64,000 bases of DNA from Yeosuana aromativorans. Lineage in GTDB: Bacteria > Bacteroidota > Bacteroidia > Flavobacteriales > Flavobacteriaceae. Shown here piece by piece: positions 9,189 through 17,688 of this stretch. The stretch is taken from contig NZ_BMNR01000001.1 in the NCBI RefSeq assembly GCF_014646655.1, forward strand, positions 531,382 through 595,381, written 5' to 3'. A program made the translations under genes and the position numbers. Under the pieces are notes generated by a model, which searched no databases, had not been told where the DNA came from, and was given only the letters and a program-made list of their open reading frames with translations. Positions within the stretch are counted from its first letter, which is position 1. Each line of letters begins with the position of its first letter.

Positions 9189-12044
9189 ATGTCAGACCAA
9201 AAACGCCTTTTTTTAGTAGATGCCTATGCATTGATTTTCCGCGGATATTACGCCTTTATAAAAAATCCCAGAATAAACTCCAAAGGAACAGATACCTCAG
9301 CCATTATGGGCTTTATGAATTCTCTTTTGGATGTCATAAAACGCGAACGCCCAGACCACTTGGCTGTTTGTTTTGATAAGGGTGGCAGTGTAGATCGCGT
9401 TGAAATGTTTGAAGCTTACAAAGCTAACCGAGATGAAACCCCCGAAGCCATTAAAATAGCCGTGCCCTACATTCATGATATTTTAGAGGCCATGCACATC
9501 CCCATTATGGTCAAGGAAGGTTTCGAGGCCGATGATGTTATAGGCACCCTATCCAAGCAGGCTGAAAAAGAAGGCTATCAAACCTTTATGGTAACACCTG
9601 ACAAGGATTTTGCGCAGTTAGTGACCGAAAACGTGTTTATGTACCGCCCCAAATCGTTTGGTGGTGGTTATGAAACTTGGGGCATTGAAGAAGTAAAAAA
9701 GAAATTTGAAGTAGAAAACCCCTTACAGGTCATTGACTTTTTGGGCATGATGGGCGATTCCAGTGATAATATACCAGGATTGCCAGGTGTAGGCGAAAAA
9801 ACAGCAAAAAAGTTTATTGCCCAATATGGCAGTATGGAAAATTTGTTGGCCAATACCCATGAGCTAAAAGGCAAAATGAAAGAGAACATTGAAGCCAATA
9901 AAGAGCTTGGTATGCTTTCAAAAAAATTGGCAACCATTATGCTGGATGTCCCTGTTGAATTTGATGCCAAGGATTTTGAATTGAACCATCCTGATATTCA
10001 AAAAGTAACCGAGATTTTTGAGGAACTGGAGTTTAGGCAACTGCTTGCCAATTTTCAAAAAACATTTGCAGTGGAAGCAGAACCGTCTTCGCAAGAGCAA
10101 TCCGATGTTGCACCAACCTCAGAAAAACAAAAAACCGATGCTAAAGGATCTTCTGCCAAAGCAGGTGCCGGTCAATTTTCGCTGTTTGGAGACGACAATG
10201 ATGATGGAACAACAACACCATACAGCTCAAGAAAAACCGCTGAGACCACGTCACATTTTTATCAAAGTGTAGCTATTGGTATGGCCACCAAACTATTCAT
10301 TCAAAATTTACTCAAGCAGAGCAGTGTGTGTTTCGATACAGAAACCACCAGTATCAATCCCATCTCTGCCGAATTGGTTGGCATTGCCTTTTCTTGGGAA
10401 GTTGGCAAGGGGTTTTACCTACCGTTTCCTGAAAACAGAGATGAGGCGCAAGACTTGATAGAACAATTACGTCCGTTTTTTGAAAATGAGAACATTCAAA
10501 AAATTGGTCAGAATTTAAAGTACGATATCAAAGTCCTTCGTAAATACAATATAAAAGTCAAAGGAAAATTATTTGATACTATGCTGGCGCATTACCTCAT
10601 TAACCCTGATATGCGCCATAATATGGATGTGCTTTCTGAAACCTATTTAAACTACACGCCTATTTCCATAGAAACCCTGATTGGTAAAAAGGGCAAAAAC
10701 CAGCTCACCATGCGTGAGGTGCCTTTCGAACAACAAACCGAATATGCCGTTGAGGATGCCGATATCACTTTACAACTCAAGGAACATTTTGAAAAAGAAC
10801 TGGGCGAGGCCAACACCCAAAAGCTGTTTGACGAGATTGAAATTCCGTTGTTGCGCGTTTTGGCCGATATGGAACTGGAAGGCATTAATCTTGATAAGGA
10901 CTTCCTGAATTCGCTTTCAGAACAATTGGACAATGACATCAAATCATTGGAAAAACTGATTTACAAAGAAGCAGGAGAAGTATTCAACATCGCTTCACCA
11001 AAACAATTAGGCGACATTTTATTTGATAAATTAAAACTGGTTGACAAGCCCAAAAAGACCAAAACAGGGCAATACGCCACTTCTGAAGATATTTTAAGTT
11101 ATTTGGCCAAGGACCATGACATTATCCAGCATATATTGGATTTTAGAGGGCTTTCAAAATTAAAAAGCACCTATGTTGATGCCCTGCCAAACCAGATAGA
11201 ACCGTCAACAGGACGCGTACATACCGATTATATGCAAACCGTTGCCGCCACGGGACGATTGAGCAGTAACAATCCCAATCTACAAAATATACCCATTAGA
11301 ACCGAACGAGGCAGGCAAGTAAGAAAAGCGTTTATTCCCAGAAACAACGACTTTACTTTACTGTCCGCCGATTATTCACAAATAGAATTGCGCATTATTG
11401 CCGCCTTGAGTGATGAGGACACCATGATTGAAGCATTTAAAAACGGGGAGGATATTCACGCCTCAACCGCTTCCAAAGTATTTAATGTGCCACTAGCCGA
11501 AGTCACCAGGGAACAACGAAGCAATGCCAAAACTGTTAATTTTGGAATTATCTATGGGGTATCTGCCTTTGGTTTGAGCAACCAAACCAGCTTGAGCCGA
11601 AGTGAAGCAAAAGAATTGATTGACACCTACTATGCCACCTACCCAAAATTAAAACAGTATATCAATGACCAAATCCATTTCGCAAGGGAAAACGGGTATG
11701 TGCAAACTGTTTTGGGCAGGCGCCGTTATTTAAACGATATCAATTCCAGAAATGCTGTGGTACGCGGTGCTGCCGAGCGCAATGCCGTTAACGCACCCAT
11801 TCAAGGTAGTGCGGCCGACATCATAAAAATAGCCATGATTCACATTCACGATAAACTGGAAGCCAGCAATTTTAAAACCAAAATGCTTCTTCAAGTGCAT
11901 GACGAACTGGTTTTTGATGTATTCAAACCAGAATTGGAAACCATAAAAACCCTAGTAAAAAACGAAATGGAACAGGCCTATAAACTAAAGGTTCCCTTGG
12001 ATGTCGATTTGGGTGTTGGCGATGATTGGTTGGAGGCACATTGA
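9189..12044 (+). CDS. polA: DNA polymerase I
   Basis: A 951-residue three-domain family A polymerase. The 5'-3' exonuclease (FEN) domain covers about 1-290 and shows VDAYALIFRGYYAF and TPDKDFAQLV. A low-complexity linker (about 297-350) leads to the 3'-5' exonuclease domain, where CFDTETT near residue 382 keeps the DxE metal ligands, so proofreading is probably active. The polymerase domain (about 550-951) has motif A DYSQIELR (near 730), motif B with RSNAKTVNFGIIYG, and motif C VHDEL (near 902). Function: Okazaki fragment processing and repair synthesis. Length is normal for Bacteroidota. Confidence 0.97.
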   Translation: MSDQKRLFLVDAYALIFRGYYAFIKNPRINSKGTDTSAIMGFMNSLLDVIKRERPDHLAVCFDKGGSVDRVEMFEAYKANRDETPEAIKIAVPYIHDILEAMHIPIMVKEGFEADDVIGTLSKQAEKEGYQTFMVTPDKDFAQLVTENVFMYRPKSFGGGYETWGIEEVKKKFEVENPLQVIDFLGMMGDSSDNIPGLPGVGEKTAKKFIAQYGSMENLLANTHELKGKMKENIEANKELGMLSKKLATIMLDVPVEFDAKDFELNHPDIQKVTEIFEELEFRQLLANFQKTFAVEAEPSSQEQSDVAPTSEKQKTDAKGSSAKAGAGQFSLFGDDNDDGTTTPYSSRKTAETTSHFYQSVAIGMATKLFIQNLLKQSSVCFDTETTSINPISAELVGIAFSWEVGKGFYLPFPENRDEAQDLIEQLRPFFENENIQKIGQNLKYDIKVLRKYNIKVKGKLFDTMLAHYLINPDMRHNMDVLSETYLNYTPISIETLIGKKGKNQLTMREVPFEQQTEYAVEDADITLQLKEHFEKELGEANTQKLFDEIEIPLLRVLADMELEGINLDKDFLNSLSEQLDNDIKSLEKLIYKEAGEVFNIASPKQLGDILFDKLKLVDKPKKTKTGQYATSEDILSYLAKDHDIIQHILDFRGLSKLKSTYVDALPNQIEPSTGRVHTDYMQTVAATGRLSSNNPNLQNIPIRTERGRQVRKAFIPRNNDFTLLSADYSQIELRIIAALSDEDTMIEAFKNGEDIHASTASKVFNVPLAEVTREQRSNAKTVNFGIIYGVSAFGLSNQTSLSRSEAKELIDTYYATYPKLKQYINDQIHFARENGYVQTVLGRRRYLNDINSRNAVVRGAAERNAVNAPIQGSAADIIKIAMIHIHDKLEASNFKTKMLLQVHDELVFDVFKPELETIKTLVKNEMEQAYKLKVPLDVDLGVGDDWLEAH

Positions 12045-12166
12045 TCTCACCAAATCACGCTAATTACTTGAACAAAAGTGTTTTAATTGATTTTTATATG
12101 ACTATTATCATATATTAATTCGTGAAAAATTTGTCATTTTGGAGAAATTCTAAAATGATAATACCC

Positions 12167-12994
12167 ATGAAATCAAAAATACTTCTTTTTTTAGGCCTTT
12201 TTTGGAGCTTATCTACCTTTTTACAAGCACAAACAGACGGCACAATGACTTTTACTTTTACACAAGGATCTCCAATAAATACTGCTGACGGTGGATGTGT
12301 GATGGCGGTTTGGATTCAAAACGGAACAACCTTTACTAAAACCAAGATACGGTATTTGTCAAATGGCACGAAAGACCATTTACCAATCTTTGGCGCAAAA
12401 GCAGGTTGGACTACTGTAAATAATGCCATGACTGCCAATGTTGTAGATGCTGTTACTGGAGCTACACGCACGGGAAGCTCTTCTCCAGCTGCGTTAGATA
12501 CTTATTCAGTTAGTTGGGACGGTAAAGACGTTTCAGGTAACATTGTGCCAGATGGCACATATACCGTATGGTATGAATCCACTTGGATAGATGGCTCAAG
12601 AAATTCTGATAATTTTGTTAATAGTCCTGGTTTTGCTTTTACAAAAGGGCCATCAATAACTACAACAAATCCTGCCAATGTAGGCCCATTAAAAACAATG
12701 ACAATCACTTGGACGCCTACTGCCTTGAGTCTTGATAACGTTTATAAAACCAAAGTTTCTCTTTATCCTAATCCTAGCAATGGATTTATAAATGTTAAAT
12801 ACAACGATATTCCCGTTAGTAAAATAGACGTGGTAAACATCTTGGGACAAGTAGTGAAATCCATACAATTGGATCCCTTAAAATCAAAAACCATTGAGAG
12901 TATTGATTTATCGGGCAATCCTAATGGCCTTTATATTATACATGTTTCAACAAACGAAACATCCTCTAACTATAAAATAATTTTAGAACAGTAA
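12167..12994 (+). CDS. Secreted DUF2271-like protein with T9SS type A sorting domain
   Basis: About 275 residues from the ATG at 12167. An in-frame ATG at 12155 and a GTG at 12122 are possible upstream starts; 12167 gives the cleanest signal peptide, MKSKILLFLGLFW...LQAQ. The body (about 25-195) resembles the DUF2271 beta-sandwich, with DTYSVSWDGKDVSGN and PDGTYTVWYEST. The last 75 residues start VSLYPNPSNGFINV and end in the YIIHVST...KIILEQ pattern of a type IX secretion C-terminal sorting domain, so the protein is probably exported to the cell surface. The substrate or partner is unknown. A terminator follows. Confidence 0.85.
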   Translation: MKSKILLFLGLFWSLSTFLQAQTDGTMTFTFTQGSPINTADGGCVMAVWIQNGTTFTKTKIRYLSNGTKDHLPIFGAKAGWTTVNNAMTANVVDAVTGATRTGSSSPAALDTYSVSWDGKDVSGNIVPDGTYTVWYESTWIDGSRNSDNFVNSPGFAFTKGPSITTTNPANVGPLKTMTITWTPTALSLDNVYKTKVSLYPNPSNGFINVKYNDIPVSKIDVVNILGQVVKSIQLDPLKSKTIESIDLSGNPNGLYIIHVSTNETSSNYKIILEQ

Positions 12995-13020
12995 ATCACT
13001 GGTTTTCCAATTTAAATATT

Positions 13021-13054
13021 AAGCATCCTATAACTAATGTAGGATGCTTTTTTT
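13021..13054 (+). terminator. Intrinsic terminator after the DUF2271 gene
   Basis: AAGCATCCTA (13021-13030) pairs perfectly with TAGGATGCTT (13040-13049) around a 9-nt loop and is followed by a T run. Confidence 0.85.
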
Positions 13055-13062
13055 AAACAGAA

Positions 13063-13319
13063 GTTGCAAAAACAATAAGATTACTAAGCATATTACACCA
13101 TAACTTAATACACAGTTATGCCACACATTTCCTTGAAAATGGTACTGAGATGAGATACATTCAAGAATTTTTGGGGCATTCAAAATCCGAAACCACCATA
13201 ATTTAAACCCATGTTACAAACAGGATTTACTGCGAATTAAGAGTTCTTTAAACATAGCCATCAAATCAATTATTGATCAAAATGCATCACCAACAGGTTT
13301 ATTGAATGATAAATTATAA
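13063..13319 (+). pseudogene. Tyrosine recombinase (Xer/integrase type), C-terminal remnant
   Basis: With one frameshift allowed, this stretch encodes the C-terminal catalytic part of a tyrosine recombinase. [20 protein letters not shown] then LGHSKSETT (from 13111) matches the HxxR...LGH box; the expected arginine of LRHS is isoleucine here. At 13204-13206 the codon where the catalytic tyrosine (IYTHV) should stand is TAA. THVTN follows, then the frame shifts near 13224 and continues DLLRIKSSLNIAIKS to a stop at 13317-13319. No N-terminal part or start codon is present. It is a dead scar of a mobile element at the left edge of the cassette-like array. Confidence 0.8.
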
Positions 13320-13452
13320 AAATAAGAACAGAATTTTATTACAAAAATGTTTATATTTAATTTATAAAAAAGCAAACGCAAACATTTGTTTATTCGGAAT
13401 TTTAAACCAAAAAAAGCAATATATTGTTTGGATATAACCAGTTACAGCACAT
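13320..13452. other. AT-rich spacer before the first cassette-like gene
   Basis: No ORF or strong hairpin was found. The stretch ending in AACCAGTTACAGCAC just before the start at 13453 might be an eroded repeat end, but the resemblance to the five spacers downstream is too weak to call. Confidence 0.35.
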
Positions 13453-14133
13453 ATGAGAACACAACCAACTTTCCTACTAATTTCAATGATTCTGGTTTTG
13501 TTCAGCTGTGAAAAAAAACAATCTGAATTGGAATTTGAGCAGTCTGTTCTTTATGAAATATTTCCAGCTTTAATGGATTCGTTACATTTTGACTTTCGAA
13601 TTAAACCACCGCCACCACCAAGACCAATTTTTAACGAAAAAGGAGAAATAATCGGAACTGACACAACCGGAATTGGAAAAGCGTTAGCCGGTTATGAAGA
13701 AAGAAAAGCGGAATTAAATGCAGATTCTGTAAAATTAGTTGTTGCAATTAGGGATTCCGTTTATCCATTAAAAACAGAAGAAAGAAATCAACTTTTAAAA
13801 CATTTTCAAAACCAAAACTTAAAACTTGATTCAACCGACTTATCAACTGAATATAAAATTGAATTAAATAAATTAATCGCGGACAAAAAATTACGATTTA
13901 AATATCTTTCCGAATTTCCAGAAGGCAAGGACATTTGGAAAAAAGAATATTCATTTCATCTAGGAGGATTAACAAATTTGACTAGAATTCAATTTGACAC
14001 AACCAAATCCTTTGGGATTTTAGAATGTGGTATGGGTTGCGGTCGAAATTGTGGATATGGAGTTCGAGTTTTTATTATGAAAGTAAATGGAAAATGGCTA
14101 ATTGACAAGTTAGAAGAAACATGGATTGTATAA
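13453..14133 (+). CDS. Hypothetical lipoprotein (first cassette-like unit)
   Basis: A 226-residue protein that I do not recognise. It has a lipoprotein signal peptide ending ILVLFSC (Cys near residue 19), a proline run KPPPPPRP near residue 55, and a charged helical middle. The C-terminal region (about 170-226) holds CGMGCGRNCGYGVRVF, a cysteine/glycine-rich patch followed by KVNGKWLIDKLEETWIV, which resembles the last strands of small NTF2-like or lipoprotein domains. It is the first of six co-directional units separated by related inverted-repeat spacers. Codon usage is AT-rich, like the other units. Confidence 0.7.
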   Translation: MRTQPTFLLISMILVLFSCEKKQSELEFEQSVLYEIFPALMDSLHFDFRIKPPPPPRPIFNEKGEIIGTDTTGIGKALAGYEERKAELNADSVKLVVAIRDSVYPLKTEERNQLLKHFQNQNLKLDSTDLSTEYKIELNKLIADKKLRFKYLSEFPEGKDIWKKEYSFHLGGLTNLTRIQFDTTKSFGILECGMGCGRNCGYGVRVFIMKVNGKWLIDKLEETWIV

Positions 14134-14145
14134 AATACGTGCTGT

Positions 14146-14274
14146 AACACCGTGTATAATTCATTGCTAGTACTCGCCTACTTACGAAAATCCTCGCGGA
14201 TTTTCTATTCGGTTTGTATTTGCTAAATTAGTTGCTGAAACACGCAACGAAATCATACACAAACACGTTGTGTA
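14146..14274. repeat. Cassette-spacer element A (imperfect inverted repeat)
   Basis: It starts 13 nt after the previous stop. GTGTATAATT (14152-14161) pairs 9/10 with AATCATACAC (14251-14260). The left edge reads AACACCG and the right edge ACACGTTG. An inner hairpin around AAATCCTCGCGGATTTT is perfect. The next start codon is about 20 nt beyond. It is related in edges and layout to elements B-E. Confidence 0.65.
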
Positions 14275-14293
14275 CCATTAAAAGAAACAAGTT

Positions 14294-14650
14294 TTGAAAT
14301 ATATATTCATCGGATTATTATTAGTTTTTCTTTTATACCCAATCATATGGGCTAAAACCCAACTGAATGATGACAATAAGAAAAAAGCGCTTACTTCAGT
14401 TACTGCTTTGATGTCTCTGGCAATTTTTATGTCAATAGTTTTCTCCGTAGTAATTGCTTTAAATGCGGATATGCCCGCAAATATTGGCCACGGAGGATTT
14501 ATGTATATTATCGGACCCAGTTTCTATGGATTATTGGTTCTGATTTTTTATTTGGTGTCTCTTGGGGTCAGACCTGATTTTAAATTTGCTTTAGGTATTA
14601 TTAGCATCCTAATTAATTTGTTGATTGGCTTTATATATTTTTTAAATTAA
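14294..14650 (+). CDS. Small integral membrane protein (cassette-like unit 2)
   Basis: A 118-residue hydrophobic protein, apparently starting at TTG (14294) because no in-frame ATG precedes the first helix. About four transmembrane helices can be seen: residues 1-18, 30-55, 65-90 and 98-117. A short polar loop reads KTQLNDDNKKKA. No family is recognised. It lies alone between spacer elements A and B. The TTG start lowers confidence in the exact N-terminus but not in the gene. Confidence 0.6.
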   Translation: MKYIFIGLLLVFLLYPIIWAKTQLNDDNKKKALTSVTALMSLAIFMSIVFSVVIALNADMPANIGHGGFMYIIGPSFYGLLVLIFYLVSLGVRPDFKFALGIISILINLLIGFIYFLN

Positions 14651-14667
14651 ATTTTAAAACGGCACCT

Positions 14668-14788
14668 AACACCGGCTATAATTCAGCGTGGCAACAGTGC
14701 GAAAACCAAAAGTAAAAACTTATATTTATCTGATTTTATCTGTGAAATTACAAACATACTAGCTAAACATGTTGCGCTTCATTATGAC
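14668..14788. repeat. Cassette-spacer element B
   Basis: It begins 18 nt after the stop of the membrane gene with AACACCGG. ATAATTCAGCG (14678-14688) pairs 9/11 with CGCTTCATTAT (14775-14785). The right edge carries ACATGTTG, and the DUF6090 start follows 15 nt later. Most of it is nearly identical to element D. Confidence 0.65.
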
Positions 14789-14900
14789 CAACCAATAACC
14801 AAATGATAAAATTCTTTAGAAAAATTAGGCAAAGTTTAGTTTCAGAAGGAAAAGCTGTAAACTATCTAAAATATGCAATTGGGGAAATAATTCTTGTTGT
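14668..14900 (+). repeat. Long direct repeat, copy 1 (spacer plus 5' end of DUF6090 gene)
   Basis: This 233-nt block is repeated at 16791-17022 at an almost constant offset of 2122-2123 nt. Only scattered substitutions and a one-base indel before the start codon separate the copies. It covers spacer B and the first 33 or so codons of the gene at 14803. Identity falls off sharply afterwards. Confidence 0.85.
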
Positions 14901-15570
14901 AATTGGTATTTTTTTAGCAATCCAGCTTAACGATTTAAACGAAAAAAGAAAAGATCATGACAAGGAATTATCTTTTCTTTCAAAATTAAAAGATGACATC
15001 AATTTAGATATTATAAATTTAAATCAAAGCGATTCTCTGTTTACCTCATACCAATCTTATTCAGAAAGATCACTACAAATATTTTATAGGGCAAAAACAG
15101 TGGGGGATATTATTGCTTGCGATACCTTATTTAGGACTGCTTGGACCAATTTAAAAATAAATAGAAAAACGTATGATGAAATCCTCAACACCAGCGGCAT
15201 TTACATTTTAAAAAACAAGAAATTACTAAATCATGTAACTGATTATTATGCTCTAATAGAAACTACCCAACAAGATATAATAGCTCTTAATAGTACCTCA
15301 CAAAGCTTTTTCTCAAGCCCAGATTTGATTCCTCACATTGTGTTGACTAAAAGTTACAAGTCACCATGGTTCGATATCAATAAGATTGATACCACATGGA
15401 TTGGTGATTTTAATGCTCCCACCACTTTGGCTTTGTACAGATATTATGGCAATGCGCAATATGGCGTTAACTATTTAAGGAAGGAATGGAATAAAGGCAT
15501 TATAAAAAGTGGCAAGGAATTAATTAACGAAATTGAGCAAGAATTGAAGGATAAAAATTACAAACAATAA
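14803..15570 (+). CDS. DUF6090-like membrane-anchored protein, copy 1
   Basis: A 255-residue protein with the N-terminus MIKFFRKIRQSLVSEGKAVN, then one transmembrane helix (about 25-45, IGEIILVVIGIFLAIQLND). A long, mostly helical extracytoplasmic region follows (about 50-255). This N-terminal signature is typical of the flavobacterial DUF6090 family, whose function is unknown. Its first 33 codons and upstream 135 nt are nearly identical to those of the gene at 16925, but the bodies are only distantly similar. It lies between spacers B and C as a single-gene unit. Confidence 0.8.
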   Translation: MIKFFRKIRQSLVSEGKAVNYLKYAIGEIILVVIGIFLAIQLNDLNEKRKDHDKELSFLSKLKDDINLDIINLNQSDSLFTSYQSYSERSLQIFYRAKTVGDIIACDTLFRTAWTNLKINRKTYDEILNTSGIYILKNKKLLNHVTDYYALIETTQQDIIALNSTSQSFFSSPDLIPHIVLTKSYKSPWFDINKIDTTWIGDFNAPTTLALYRYYGNAQYGVNYLRKEWNKGIIKSGKELINEIEQELKDKNYKQ

Positions 15571-15583
15571 ATAACGAAAGACA

Positions 15584-15675
15584 AACTTAAGTCGTATAAA
15601 ATTAATTGCTAGTGTAAGCCTGCTTACAAAAACCCTCGCAGATTTTCCCGCAACGGAATTTTATAAAACACGTTG
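15584..15675. repeat. Cassette-spacer element C
   Basis: It starts 14 nt after the DUF6090 stop. TATAAAATT (15595-15603) pairs perfectly with AATTTTATA (15657-15665). The right edge is ACACGTTG, as in A and D. The inner part shares CTAGT...GCCTRCTTACRAAAA with element A. Confidence 0.65.
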
Positions 15676-15729
15676 GTGGTCATTTAAGAAAAACCGTTCC
15701 CAATTCAGTAGTTGATCAGACAAAATAAT

Positions 15730-16281
15730 ATGAGGAAAATAATTGCAGCATTAAATATGACTCTTGACGGAATTTGCGACCATACAGCAGGAATTCCAGA
15801 TTCAGAAATACATCAGCATTATACGGAATTATTAGGTCAAGGAGACGCAATCTTGTATGGCAGAACTACCTACAAACTTATGGAATTTTGGCGAACTGTT
15901 TTGGAAAATCCTTCCGAAGAACAATCAATGAACGACTTTGCCAGGGCTATTGACAAAATTCAAAAAATTGTTTTCTCTCATACGCTTGAAAATATAGATT
16001 GGGAAAGTGCAACCATAGCAAAAAGAGACTTAAAAGATGAAGTTTTAGAACTCAAGCAACAACCGGGCAAAGATATTTTTGTTGGTAGCCGAAGTTTAAT
16101 AATACAACTACTAAAACTTAACTTGATTGATGAATTCCAACTTTGCATTCACCCAATGGTTGAAGGAAAAGGTTTGTACCTATTTGAAGACATAAACAAC
16201 AGAATTATTTTTAAACTCGTTAAGACTAAAACCTTTAATAATGGAGCTATAATCCTGTATTATCAACAAAAAAAAGAATGA
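15730..16281 (+). CDS. Dihydrofolate-reductase-like protein (RibD C-terminal domain family)
   Basis: 183 residues from the ATG at 15730; an in-frame TTG at 15712 is less likely because MRKIIAALNMTLDG is the usual start of the family. RibD C-terminal/DHFR-like fold features are MTLDGICD, DAILYGRTTYKLMEFW, FSHTLENIDWESATI and DIFVGSRSLIIQLLKLNLIDEF. Members bind NADPH, but the reduced substrate is generally unknown, and this is not the housekeeping FolA. It overlaps the downstream acetyltransferase by 4 nt (ATGA), so the two form a two-gene cassette-like unit between spacers C and D. Confidence 0.85.
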   Translation: MRKIIAALNMTLDGICDHTAGIPDSEIHQHYTELLGQGDAILYGRTTYKLMEFWRTVLENPSEEQSMNDFARAIDKIQKIVFSHTLENIDWESATIAKRDLKDEVLELKQQPGKDIFVGSRSLIIQLLKLNLIDEFQLCIHPMVEGKGLYLFEDINNRIIFKLVKTKTFNNGAIILYYQQKKE

Positions 16282-16763
16282 CAAGCAACAAACTTAATAT
16301 AAAACTCAAGCCAACAAAAATTGAAGACTTGGATACTTTATTTGAATTTCAACTTGACGAAGAAGGAGGATATTTAGCTGCATTTATGCCAAAAGACCAC
16401 ACTGACAAAGCAGCTTACATAAACAAATACACAAAATTGTTAGCCAACCCGACAGTTAACAACCAAACAATCTTTCTTGACAATACTATTGTAGGAAGTA
16501 TTGCCAAATTCGTTTTGGAAGGTGACACCGAAATTACTTATTGGATAGACAGAAAATTTTGGGGATTAGGCATTGCAACAAAAGCACTAAAAGAACTTCT
16601 TACAATGGAAACCGCCAGACCAATTGTTGGACGAGTTGCATTTGACAATTTCGGTTCACAGAAAGTATTGGAAAAATGTGGTTTTGTAAAAATAGGAGTC
16701 GACAAAGGTTTTGCCAATGCTCGTGGAACCGAAATAGAAGAATATACTTATGAACTGAAATAA
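16278..16763 (+). CDS. GNAT family N-acetyltransferase
   Basis: A 161-residue GNAT protein of the RimJ/RimL-like type. The start region is KLKPTKIEDLDTLFEFQ. The acetyl-CoA binding segment appears as YWIDRKFWGLGIATKALKEL (about 95-115), and the last strands show RVAFDNFGSQKVLEKCGFVK. The acceptor cannot be predicted; small relatives acetylate amino acids, drugs or ribosomal protein termini. It is translationally coupled to the DHFR-like gene by a 4-nt overlap and followed 28 nt later by spacer D. Confidence 0.88.
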   Translation: MTSNKLNIKLKPTKIEDLDTLFEFQLDEEGGYLAAFMPKDHTDKAAYINKYTKLLANPTVNNQTIFLDNTIVGSIAKFVLEGDTEITYWIDRKFWGLGIATKALKELLTMETARPIVGRVAFDNFGSQKVLEKCGFVKIGVDKGFANARGTEIEEYTYELK

Positions 16764-16790
16764 ACAATGGAAAAATTAAAACGAACCGCC

Positions 16791-16910
16791 AACACCGGCA
16801 ATAATCCAACGTGGCGACAGTGCAAAAAATGAAAGTAAAAACTTATATTTATCTGATTTTATGTGTGAAATCACAAACATACGAGCCAAACACGTTGCGC
16901 TTCATTATGA
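16791..16910. repeat. Cassette-spacer element D
   Basis: It begins AACACCGG and ends in ACACGTTGCGCTTCATTATG. It is a near-copy of element B. The terminal arms (ATAAT near the left edge, ATTAT at 16902-16906) can pair. The DUF6090 copy 2 start follows 15 nt later. Confidence 0.65.
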
Positions 16911-17022
16911 CCAACCAATAGCCAATGATAAAATTCTTTAGAAAAATTAGACAAAATTTAGTTTCAGAAGGAAAAGCTGTAAACTATCTAAAATATGCAA
17001 TTGGGGAAATAATTCTTGTTGT
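16791..17022 (+). repeat. Long direct repeat, copy 2 (spacer plus 5' end of DUF6090 gene)
   Basis: Near-identical partner of 14668-14900: the same spacer, the same upstream sequence and the same first 33 codons. The two copies lie 2.1 kb apart in direct orientation, which would allow recombination that deletes the segment between them. Confidence 0.85.
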
Positions 17023-17665
17023 TATCGGGATTTTAATTGCCCTATCAATAAACAATTGGAATCAAGAGCGGCAACAAAAAAAGGTGTTGAATAATATCTA
17101 TGCAACCATAAAAGCAGATTTACAACAGGACATATTAAATATTGATAAAATTGTCAATTCTTCACAATCTATAAAAAAAGATTATTTGGCAATTATTAAT
17201 AAAACAAGAAAAAAAGAAGACTTTTTAAACTGTATAAATTGTAGATATGTAAATTTCGGATTCCCAAATATTAAATTAAGAAAAAACGGCAGTGAACTAT
17301 TACAAAACTACAATCAACAAAACAACACATCTAGTGATTCTTTATCAATTAAACTAAATAATTTGTATTTAGATTTGTCTAATAACATTTATGTTGATTT
17401 AGATGAATTAGCTACGAACTCAAATTCCTTTTTAGAAATTGTAAAATACACACAACCTTGGTTTGCTGATTTTAACTTTAGAGGTACTGATACTTATAGT
17501 GATGCTTTCATAGAATATGCCTTAACCGATTTTGGTTATAGAAATACAGCTAAAGTAATCTATGAAATGTATTTCAATAATTATATCCCACACTTAAAAG
17601 AGTACAGAACCAAAAGTTTGGAAATCATCGCCCTGATAGATGAAAAATTAGTAGTGGATGAATAA
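16925..17665 (+). CDS. DUF6090-like membrane-anchored protein, copy 2
   Basis: A 246-residue protein. The N-terminus MIKFFRKIRQNLVSEGKAVN and the helix IGEIILVVIGILIALSINNW match copy 1 at 14803 almost residue for residue up to about residue 37. From there the sequences diverge: this copy continues NQERQQKKVLNNIYATIKAD and has a different C-terminal half. It has one transmembrane helix and a helical extracytoplasmic domain; function is unknown. It is a single-gene unit between spacers D and E. Confidence 0.8.
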   Translation: MIKFFRKIRQNLVSEGKAVNYLKYAIGEIILVVIGILIALSINNWNQERQQKKVLNNIYATIKADLQQDILNIDKIVNSSQSIKKDYLAIINKTRKKEDFLNCINCRYVNFGFPNIKLRKNGSELLQNYNQQNNTSSDSLSIKLNNLYLDLSNNIYVDLDELATNSNSFLEIVKYTQPWFADFNFRGTDTYSDAFIEYALTDFGYRNTAKVIYEMYFNNYIPHLKEYRTKSLEIIALIDEKLVVDE

Positions 17666-17688
17666 ATCATCAAAAATAACGAAAGCAC

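Noticed and set aside
12122-12166. GTG start at 12122 for the DUF2271 protein
   Set aside because: It would place 15 extra residues before a good signal peptide. The ATG at 12167, or 12155, is a better start.
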